Both the position numbers and the translations under genes were made by a program. Shown here one piece after another: positions 35,407 to 41,704 of a DNA stretch of 41,704 bases. Position 1 is the stretch's first letter. Each line of letters opens with the position of its first letter. The DNA comes from Opitutaceae bacterium. Its GTDB lineage: Bacteria; Verrucomicrobiota; Verrucomicrobiia; Opitutales; Opitutaceae. Below the pieces are notes generated by a model. That model was given only the letters and a program-made list of their open reading frames with translations, made no database searches and was not told the origin of the DNA. The DNA lies in assembly GCA_018667915.1 (NCBI GenBank), contig JABIRI010000118.1, positions 1 through 41,704 on the forward strand, read 5' to 3'.

Positions 35407-37473
35407 GTGCATTATTTCTCTCGCCGACGTTTCCATCGCGCCGCTTCTTTTCTCGTCTGCGTCCTGATTTCAGTCGTCGGTGCCTCCAAATTGCCGGCCG
35501 CCGACTACTACGTGTCGCCCAACGGCGACGACAGCCAGTCGGGTGCAATTGACGCACCGTTTCGCACCTTGGCGCACGCCGCTCAGGTGCTGCAACCGGG
35601 CGATAGCTGCATCCTGCGGGCGGGAGTCTATGAAGAAATTTTGCGACCACAGAATTCCGGAGCAGCCGACCAACCCATCACCTATCGGGCTTATCCCGGG
35701 GAGGACGTTCTACTCTCCGCTATGCAAACGTTGAACGACTGGGAACTCGATTCCGGTTCCGTTTACAAAACCTCGGTCGATTGGGATCTGGAGCAAAAGA
35801 ACTTCGTGATGCACGGCGAAACCGCGCTCGACCTCGCGCGCTGGCCCAATAATTCCGACGGCGACGTCTGGACCCTCAACAGCCTACGCAACACCGGGGG
35901 CAGCAGCGAGGACGTGATCAACGATGCCTTCCTCGACTACGCCACCGGCATTCCTGATCATGACTGGTCGCAAGGCGGGTCGATTTTCTTTTATGGCGAT
36001 CGCCCCGGCTCCGGCTGGACCGCATGGAAAGCGTTCATCACCGGGAGCACGCCCACCCGGGTCACCTTCGAGCTGGATAAAAACCCGGCGTGGATTCGTA
36101 CCGCCCATCCACCCGCCGATGGAGGCGAGTTTTTTCTCGAAGGCATCCGCGAGGCCCTCGACCACGAAAACGAATGGTTCTTCGATTCCGCCACCCGTAC
36201 ACTTTATCTTCAGATCCCCGCTGGCATCCAGCCCGCCGATGGAGCTGTTGCGATGCGGCGGCGGGTCGAAGCCATCGATCTGCGTGACCGCAACCATGTC
36301 GAGATTCATGACCTTCGCGTTTTCGGCGGAGAGATCCTCATCTCGGGGTCTCACAACCGCCTTTATCGTGTCACTTCGCGCTACGGCAATCACTCCCGCG
36401 GCGTGGTGAATGGTTTTCACGCGGGCAGTCGCAGTGTGCATATCACGGGCTCCGATCACGTGATCGAAAAATGCGACATCGGATTTGGGGCCGGCACCGG
36501 TATCTGGGACTCGGGCACCAATACCCTAATCACCAACAACTATATCCACGATTTTAATACTCTGGGAGACTACGATGCCATTGTCATGGTGCGCGACGGC
36601 GGTGGAGGCACTCGTCTGACTCACAACACCATCACCCGCGGCGGTCGCGATGCCATCCAGATGGTAACGACCGATAACGAGGTCGCCTACAACGACGTCT
36701 CTTACAGCAACCTGATCGCCGATGATTGTGCCCTTTTCTACACCTTGGGCGGTCCTCGGCGAATCGAGATTCACCACAACTGGTTTCACGACGCCTACTC
36801 GCACGGCAGCAAATCCAAAGCCGCCGGCATCTATCTGGACAATGACGCCAATGGCTTCGATGTGCACCACAACGTGGTGTGGAACACCGAGTGGACCAGC
36901 GTCCAGATCAACTGGAACGGGACGGACATCAATATCTTCAACAATACCCTCTGGGAAAACTCCCAAGTCATGGGCGCATGGCACAAGGCGGGCACCGCCT
37001 TTTCCAATGTGAAGGTCTACAACAACCTCTCCGACAACGGCGCGTGGGAGCCTCAATCCGACAAACATAACAATCTGGTGCTCGCATCCGGCGATGCCTT
37101 TGTGGCTGCCGAGGCGGGAGATTTCCGGTTGTCAGCCGGTGCCTCGCCCATCGATGCCGGTCGGGAAATCGAGACGTTTACCGCCGGGTTCAAGGGCACC
37201 GCCCCCGACGTGGGTGCGTATGAACACGGCGGTCAACATCACCCAAATCCTGGCCACCACAGAATCTCAACTCGACTGCAAAAGTGGTTAAATATACGCC
37301 GATATCCTGTCCCATCGGAGTCAGGTCTGGTGTATCCGATTTGTGCCAGGTTTACGTGCGCTCAACCTTGCACAAAACCAGTCCCCCCGCCTTCGCGCCG
37401 ACCCGTTGGTGACGAGGGTTGCGTTGAGCCCGCTGGTCTCTTGAGCTCCGGGCATGTCGCTGACCAAAGCTGA
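35407..37473 (+). CDS. Right-handed beta-helix, pectate-lyase-like secreted protein, 688 aa
   Basis: A signal peptide (FLVCVLISVVGASKLPAA) leads into YYVSPNGDDSQSG, the usual start of DUF1565/PL-like beta-helix proteins. Strand repeats run to about residue 610, with clusters such as ITNNYIHDFNTLGDYDAI, NTITRGGRDAIQM and IEIHHNWFHDAYSHG. Such proteins degrade or bind acidic polysaccharides. The domain ends normally at SPIDAGREIETF and APDVGAYEHGG. The last 75 or so residues (from QHHPNPGHH) have no repeat pattern, are rich in Pro and Arg, and overlap the start of the next gene by 20 bases, so they are probably read-through from a frameshift or deletion. Confidence 0.82.
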   Translation: MHYFSRRRFHRAASFLVCVLISVVGASKLPAADYYVSPNGDDSQSGAIDAPFRTLAHAAQVLQPGDSCILRAGVYEEILRPQNSGAADQPITYRAYPGEDVLLSAMQTLNDWELDSGSVYKTSVDWDLEQKNFVMHGETALDLARWPNNSDGDVWTLNSLRNTGGSSEDVINDAFLDYATGIPDHDWSQGGSIFFYGDRPGSGWTAWKAFITGSTPTRVTFELDKNPAWIRTAHPPADGGEFFLEGIREALDHENEWFFDSATRTLYLQIPAGIQPADGAVAMRRRVEAIDLRDRNHVEIHDLRVFGGEILISGSHNRLYRVTSRYGNHSRGVVNGFHAGSRSVHITGSDHVIEKCDIGFGAGTGIWDSGTNTLITNNYIHDFNTLGDYDAIVMVRDGGGGTRLTHNTITRGGRDAIQMVTTDNEVAYNDVSYSNLIADDCALFYTLGGPRRIEIHHNWFHDAYSHGSKSKAAGIYLDNDANGFDVHHNVVWNTEWTSVQINWNGTDINIFNNTLWENSQVMGAWHKAGTAFSNVKVYNNLSDNGAWEPQSDKHNNLVLASGDAFVAAEAGDFRLSAGASPIDAGREIETFTAGFKGTAPDVGAYEHGGQHHPNPGHHRISTRLQKWLNIRRYPVPSESGLVYPICARFTCAQPCTKPVPPPSRRPVGDEGCVEPAGLLSSGHVADQS

Positions 37474-38176
37474 GATCGCTCATTTGCGTGGGCTTCGCCT
37501 CAAGAAGAACCGCGAGGCTGCGCAGGCTTTCGTGGTCGAGGGGCCCAAGGTCGTCGCCGAACTCGTCGCCGCCGGGCATGCTTTCGAATCCATTTTTGCC
37601 ACCGCTGATTGGACTCAGTATGAGTCGGCTCCGACCGAGATCATCGCCGAATCCGCGATGGCAAAAATCAGTCATTTCCCCACGCCTTCCTGTGTTTTGG
37701 CGGTTGGGAAAATCGAGCGCAGCGAATTAACCCCCGGCGAAATCAACAACGGATTTACGCTCGCATTGGACGGCATCCAAGATCCCGGCAATGTGGGCAC
37801 CATGTTGCGCATCGCCGATTGGTTCGGATTCGACCGCGTGCTGCTTTCGCCGGATTGTGCAGATCTTTTTTCCCAAAAAGTCATCAACGCCAGTATGGGC
37901 TCTTTTGCGCGCATGCTTGTGGTCACCACCGACCTGAAAGCAGCACTGCAAGAGACCACGTCGCCGATTCTGGGCTGCGACCTCGAAGGCCAACCATTGC
38001 ACGATGTTTCACCCCCGGCCTCCGCCGTGGTGGTCCTCGGCAGTGAGGGTCAGGGCATCTCCTCCGCGATGGCTCAATTACTCACTCAAAGGGTAACGAT
38101 TCCCCGGCGGGGTGGCGCCGAATCCCTCAACGCCGCCGTCGCCGCCGGTATCGTGTGTGCCCATCTTCGATCCTGA
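37454..38176 (+). CDS. TrmH/SpoU-family RNA 2'-O-methyltransferase, 240 aa
   Basis: A SPOUT methyltransferase. Residues 1-100 form an RNA-binding N-terminal domain (RLKKNREAAQAFVVEGPKVV). The knotted catalytic domain has motif 1 LDGIQDPGNVGTMLRIADWFG, here quoted only in part, then VVLGSEGQGIS and VTIPRRGGAESLNAAVAAGI. These match rRNA/tRNA 2'-O-ribose methyltransferases such as RlmB and TrmH, but the exact target cannot be assigned. The ATG at 37454 overlaps the tail of the beta-helix frame. A cyclase-family gene follows 16 bases later, so the two are likely co-transcribed. Confidence 0.93.
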   Translation: MSLTKAEIAHLRGLRLKKNREAAQAFVVEGPKVVAELVAAGHAFESIFATADWTQYESAPTEIIAESAMAKISHFPTPSCVLAVGKIERSELTPGEINNGFTLALDGIQDPGNVGTMLRIADWFGFDRVLLSPDCADLFSQKVINASMGSFARMLVVTTDLKAALQETTSPILGCDLEGQPLHDVSPPASAVVVLGSEGQGISSAMAQLLTQRVTIPRRGGAESLNAAVAAGIVCAHLRS

Positions 38177-38192
38177 TAATTTAAAACTAACC

Positions 38193-38813
38193 ATGAGCGT
38201 TTTCTTTGACATCACCCGCCCCCTCCATCCCCAGATTCCGGTTTGGCCCGGAGACCGGGAACTCACCCTCGAGCATCCCAGCAAACTCGCCAACGGCGAC
38301 GCCGCCAATGTCGGTCATCTCCACCTGAGCCTGCACACCGGCACGCATGTCGATGCGCCTTTCCATTTCGTGGATGGAGCGGCGACGATCGATGAGATTC
38401 CCGTCGATGCCTATGTCGGGCGGGCGCAGGTCATCGATATGCGTGGCGAAGCGGCGATCACGATCGAGTTTCTCGCCGACCGACTTGAGCCCGGGATCAC
38501 GCGCGTATTGCTTCATACCGGTTGCTGGGGATCGCCCGATGCGTTTCCGCAAGTTTGGCCCTTGGCCGATGACGATGTGCCGCCGTGGCTGGCTCAACAG
38601 GGCGTGCGCTTGATCGGTTTGGATGCGCCTTCCGTGGATGAGATCACGAGCTCCCAGCTCCCTCGCCACCACCTGTTCAATGATGCCGGACTGTTGATCT
38701 TGGAGAACCTACTACTCGATGCCGTGCAACCCGGCGTCTACGAACTCATCGCACTGCCCCTACGGCTGCGGGGCGGTGACGGGTCACCCGTTCGAGCGGT
38801 CTTGCGCGGGTAA
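38193..38813 (+). CDS. Cyclase-family metal hydrolase (kynurenine formamidase-like), 206 aa
   Basis: The metal-binding motif HTGTHVDAPFHF is characteristic of the cyclase/KynB family, followed by LLHTGCW and IGLDAPSVDE. The length is close to bacterial KynB (about 205-210). Known members hydrolyse N-formylkynurenine or other cyclic amides with Zn2+ or Mn2+. The genes for other kynurenine steps are absent here, so I do not assign kynB. The ORF track starts at 38112 inside the methyltransferase gene; the ATG at 38193 gives the usual N-terminus (FFDITRPLHPQIPVWPGD). Confidence 0.88.
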   Translation: MSVFFDITRPLHPQIPVWPGDRELTLEHPSKLANGDAANVGHLHLSLHTGTHVDAPFHFVDGAATIDEIPVDAYVGRAQVIDMRGEAAITIEFLADRLEPGITRVLLHTGCWGSPDAFPQVWPLADDDVPPWLAQQGVRLIGLDAPSVDEITSSQLPRHHLFNDAGLLILENLLLDAVQPGVYELIALPLRLRGGDGSPVRAVLRG

Positions 38814-38843
38814 GGCAACCTCTTCGCCATCCCGTCACTCCCG

Positions 38844-38862
38844 CCCCTCGGCCCCCGAGGGG
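38844..38862. terminator. GC-rich palindrome between convergent genes
   Basis: CCCCTCGG, a 3-base loop and CCGAGGGG form an 8-bp stem in the 136-base gap after the cyclase-family gene and before the convergent 121-aa gene. It has no T-tract, so a role as a shared transcript end is a guess. Confidence 0.3.
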
Positions 38863-38949
38863 GCCACCAACCGGCTGGCCCGTATGTTGGTGACCCCGGG
38901 GGATTTTCACGGTCCGTGACTCGACTCAAATCAACCGCGAAAATTCGTT

Positions 38950-39315
38950 TCAGCTCGCCCGTCTTTTGAAGACGAGGAACATGCTGCCATCGTGGCAGAA
39001 GGTGGAGGCGAGTTGCCGATCATCAGCCGCCTGTCGTTTACGACTGATCTCCATCCGATCAGCCAAAGTGTCTCTCGGTTCGGTGGGCACACATTCGATG
39101 CGCAGACCACCTTCGACTACGTCTGAGAGCGCAGTTTCGCGATCGAGGCGTGATGTTTTCCGCGGTGAATCGCTCCACACGTGACGGCTGACCATCATAC
39201 GTTCTTCAAAGGTCAGCCGGACATGAGTGTCAGCCAATGTGCGGTCACCTCGAGAGCGACGATATTGATCATAAGAGGCGGCGAGTTTGGCCGCTTGCTG
39301 GGGAGTGGAAGTCAT
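38950..39315 (-). CDS. Hypothetical protein, 121 aa
   Basis: A charged soluble protein (TSTPQQAAKLAASYDQYRRS at the N-terminus, FCHDGSMFLVFKRRAS at the end) with no signal peptide, membrane segment or family I recognise. The frame shows coding-like composition and is the longest in the interval, but support is limited. It is divergent from the sigma factor gene. Confidence 0.5.
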   Translation of the reverse strand: MTSTPQQAAKLAASYDQYRRSRGDRTLADTHVRLTFEERMMVSRHVWSDSPRKTSRLDRETALSDVVEGGLRIECVPTEPRDTLADRMEISRKRQAADDRQLASTFCHDGSMFLVFKRRAS

Positions 39316-39358
39316 AATGGGTCGATGTGCCCCCTGAAACGGGAGGATCTCCCATGAT

Positions 39359-39438
39359 ATTTCATTAAATTTGAAATAAATGCCGGGCTCTGCTCTGTTT
39401 TGCTCCTGAGGCCGAAAAATATTTCAATTTCCTGAAAT
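39359..39438. promoter_or_regulatory. Two ATTTCA/TGAAAT inverted repeats upstream of the sigma factor
   Basis: ATTTCA-N7-TGAAAT lies at 39359-39377 and ATTTCA-N6-TGAAAT at 39421-39438, the second ending 29 bases before the sigma factor start. The intergenic region is AT-rich by local standards. They could bind a dimeric regulator or overlap the sigma gene's promoter. Confidence 0.4.
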
Positions 39439-39467
39439 TTTCCCGCCACCTTCCCCGTTTCAAGGGT

Positions 39468-40103
39468 ATGATAATGAGTGAAGCTAGCCGACCCTCCCTG
39501 CTTACCCGACCGAGTCTTTTATTTCGACTGCGGGATTGGGGCGACAATTCCAGCTGGGACGAATTCCATCGTCTCTACCGCCGATTCATCAAGGGCTTGG
39601 CCTTGCGATCCGGCCTGGGGCATGCCGAGGCCGACGACGTGGTGCAGGATGTTCTCCAAAACGTCGCGAAACGTATCGGAGACTACAAAACACGGGAAAA
39701 CCGGGGTGCTTTCCGACGCTGGTTGATGAACCAAACCCGTTGGCGTATCGCCGATAAATTTCGCCAACGCGACCAAGCCGCAGTGCGTTCGAACGCGCCT
39801 CGCACCACCGAGTCGGGTGTTGAACTTGATCCACTGGACAATCTGCCCGACGAAAACCCCATCGACGAATTCTGGGAGTTGGAGTGGCAGAAACACATGC
39901 TCGATACCGCCATGGAGCGCCTCGCCCGTCGGGTGCCAGCCAAACACTTTCAGGCTTTCGAGCTACATGCCCGCCAAGGCCAGCCTGTCGCGCAGATCGC
40001 CGCCGACCTAGGGATTAACCGCCCAACCGTGTATTTGATCGCGCATCGGCTGAAGAAACAGCTCCGTCATGAGGTCGAACGGCTGCGCGAATATCACAAT
40101 TGA
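39468..40103 (+). CDS. ECF-type RNA polymerase sigma factor, 211 aa
   Basis: Region 2 spans about residues 28-95 (DEFHRLYRRFIKGLALR, HAEADDVVQDVLQNVAKRI, then RRWLMNQTRWRIADKFR). A linker with PLDNLPDENPIDEF follows. Region 4 (about 150-205) has the helix-turn-helix QIAADLGINRPTVYLIAHRLKKQL. The start could also be the third codon (MSEAS). The gene is 62 bases or less upstream of a Ser/Thr kinase gene with the same direction. ECF sigma factors paired with Ser/Thr kinases are known, and in ECF43 they are activated by phosphorylation; the same regulation here is inferred. No anti-sigma factor is visible. Confidence 0.88.
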   Translation: MIMSEASRPSLLTRPSLLFRLRDWGDNSSWDEFHRLYRRFIKGLALRSGLGHAEADDVVQDVLQNVAKRIGDYKTRENRGAFRRWLMNQTRWRIADKFRQRDQAAVRSNAPRTTESGVELDPLDNLPDENPIDEFWELEWQKHMLDTAMERLARRVPAKHFQAFELHARQGQPVAQIAADLGINRPTVYLIAHRLKKQLRHEVERLREYHN

Positions 40104-40164
40104 ACTGAGCGCGGGCAGTATTTGACGGTCGACGCTGCCAGTGTCCTTTGGCTTGGTGGCGTTT

Positions 40165-41704
40165 GTGCCGCCGGAGGATCCTAATAAATCCCCCCCCCCG
40201 TCGCCGACTACGAGCTGCTGCGGCAGGTGGGGCGTGGCAGCTACGGAGATGTCTGGCTGGCCCGGGGAGTAACCGGGCTCTACCGAGCGGTTAAAATCGT
40301 CTGGCGCAATCGTTTCAAAGATAACGAACCCTACGAACGGGAATTCAAGGGCCTGAGTGACTTCATGCGCCTCACCCGGGGAGAGGTGCGCCAACTGGCC
40401 TTGCTCCACGTCGGACGCGACGATGCCCGGGGCTTTTTCTATTACGTCATGGAGCTGGCCGATGATGTCGTCACCGGCAATCAGATCGACCCTTCGTGTT
40501 ACGAACCTCTCACCCTCAAAGGGCTGCGTGATGCTCAAACCCATCTCCCCGCCGGACAGGTTCTCCACTACGGCATCGAGCTGGCCGCCGGCTTAGATGA
40601 ATTGCACGGCGCGGGCTTGCTCCACCGTGACATCAAGCCCTCCAATATCATCGTGGTGGACGGCCGACCCAAGCTAGCGGACATCGGCTTGGTCAGCACC
40701 GAGCAGGACGCGATGACATTTGTAGGCACCGAAGGTTTCGTGCCGCCCGAAGGACCCGGCACTCAGGCCGCCGATGTTTTCAGTTTAGGAAAGGTGCTCT
40801 ACGAAGTCGCCACCGGAAACGATCGGAATGATTTTCCCCGCCTCCCCACCAATCTGAGTGAACGCGAAGACCGCGCAGAATACCTCGAACTGAATGAGGT
40901 CATCATCAAAGCCGCCGCCCCGAGCGTGGCTGACCGCTATCCGGATGCGGCCGCGCTGCTCGATGAACTTCAGCTCTTGGCCGCCGGTAAATCCGTGCGC
41001 CGTCTGCGCTTCGCCGAGGCGGGCGCGGCCCGGGCTCGAAAATGGATCCTGCTCGCGGTGGTCGTCGCGCTGGTCGCTGGTGCCGGTGCATTCGCCGAAC
41101 GCCGCCGCGCGAACCTCGAATCCGCCGGGCGCCGAGCCGCCGAGACCGAGCTCGCCAACCTTACTCGTCGCACCTTGCACGACGCTAGTTTAGCCGCGGC
41201 CCAACGTGCCCTCGAAACGGGCAACTACGGCGTCGCCCGAGAATCGCTGGAGCGCGCCATTCCTCCTCCCGGTGAACCCGACCTACGCGGTTTCGAGTGG
41301 CACGCCCTCTATCGAGAAGCCCAGGGAGACCCCGCCGAGACCATCCGAGAATCAGGGGACAAAGTCACCCGCATTGAGGCATCGGCTGATGGGCGGTGGG
41401 TCGCAGTCGATCAACTTTCGCCTACCATCGAAATCTACGACCAACAAACCGGTAAATTCGTTCGAAACTTAGATGGCATACATCGGATCGCCGGGTTTTC
41501 GTCTGATGGAACTCGTCTGGTAGGAACCACTCCCGACTATGCTATCGAAACGTGGTCAATCGCCGACGGAATTGCTGACGATGTGCCGGCTAAACCAGGC
41601 GTAAATCGTCCTCTACAAGTTCACCCCGAGCTTCCTTACATACTGTATTTTGAGGATGGACAGAACGATGATGATCATCGGCTGGGGATCTGGAATTTCG
41701 AAAC
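40165..41704 (+). CDS. Membrane Ser/Thr protein kinase with WD40-like sensor region, partial, out of frame at a C10 tract
   Basis: From 40200 an open frame runs to the window end. It has the glycine loop VGRGSYGDVWLARG, Lys in YRAVKIVW, HRDIKPSN, an ADIGLVS motif in place of DFG, VPPEG near the activation segment, and a membrane helix (KWILLAVVVALVAGAGAF) at about 41041-41095. The outer part begins like WD40-linked kinases (LETGNYGVARESLERAIP, DLRGFEWHALYRE). The natural N-terminus seems to start at GTG 40165 (VPPEDPNKSPPP), but with C10 at 40190-40199 it reads into a stop at 40270. Eleven (or eight) C residues would restore the frame. In the frame of the kinase, TAA at 40185 precedes the C-tract. 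The C-terminus is cut by the window edge. Confidence 0.85.
40190..40199 (+). repeat. C10 homopolymer at the kinase N-terminus
   Basis: Ten consecutive C residues lie within the first dozen codons of the kinase gene. Tracts of this length are prone to slippage during replication and to miscalls in sequencing. The count decides whether the kinase is translated from its apparent start. Confidence 0.9.

Noticed and set aside
40008-40568. 186-aa minus-strand ORF over the sigma-kinase junction
   Set aside because: It is antisense to the sigma factor end and the kinase domain, both of which have clear motifs.
1-41704. tRNA or rRNA genes
   Set aside because: I looked in the gaps for the T-arm consensus and conserved rRNA segments and found none; a tRNAscan run would settle it.

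Overview
The window looks like chromosomal DNA from a GC-rich, Gram-negative bacterium of the phylum Verrucomicrobiota, most likely class Opitutia (Opitutaceae-like). This is inferred from several traits: a PEP-CTERM protein, a FAS1 protein with an N-terminal domain I associate with this phylum, a nucleoside:H+ symporter beside a Gfo/Idh oxidoreductase, an ECF sigma factor next to a membrane Ser/Thr kinase, dimeric-type glycyl-tRNA synthetase, and very few Shine-Dalgarno sequences. No rRNA, tRNA, CRISPR array, prophage or intact insertion sequence was found.

Layout. 0-3 kb (minus strand): a truncated TRIC/UPF0126 membrane protein, a conserved hypothetical and a sodium:solute symporter. 3-9.8 kb: glycyl-tRNA synthetase (glyQS), a SWIM-SNF2 helicase, an NAD-dependent epimerase and endonuclease III. 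9.9-16 kb: a PEP-CTERM surface protein, the full-length glycine decarboxylase gcvP, and a minus-strand operon of a zinc alcohol/polyol dehydrogenase, an SDR oxidoreductase and a small membrane protein. 16.2-21.6 kb: a probable light-responsive locus. A CarH/LitR-type MerR-B12 regulator is divergent from a small membrane protein and a two-FAS1 secreted protein, and is followed in the same direction by an outer-membrane barrel protein, an SDR that lacks the catalytic Tyr, and a secreted SOUL-DUF4174 fusion. 21.6-28.3 kb: secreted nucleoside hydrolase, hybrid histidine kinase, hypothetical membrane protein, Gfo/Idh oxidoreductase and nucleoside symporter.

28.3-32 kb: an ABC exporter-type pair (His-rich FtsX/MacB permease plus LolD-like ATPase) and a DUF3299 protein, a set that recalls Zur-regulated zinc clusters. 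A VapBC-type toxin-antitoxin module and degenerate repeats lie between the ABC genes and the DUF3299 gene. 32-37.5 kb looks eroded: an 870-bp gene-free stretch, a GH2 protein without its catalytic barrel, a secreted TonB-C-like protein, and a beta-helix carbohydrate-active protein whose last ~75 residues look like read-through. 37.5-41.7 kb: TrmH-family RNA methyltransferase, cyclase/formamidase-like hydrolase, a small hypothetical, and an ECF sigma factor followed by a membrane Ser/Thr kinase that runs off the window. A C10 homopolymer puts that kinase's N-terminal codons out of frame.

The observations I rate most worth following are the CarH-FAS1-SOUL locus, the poly-C switch candidate in the kinase, the hairpins that abut the start codons of both glycine-related genes (glyQS and gcvP), an AT-rich in-frame insertion in gcvP that resembles the repeat upstream of glyQS, and the zinc-type ABC/DUF3299 cluster interrupted by a toxin-antitoxin pair.
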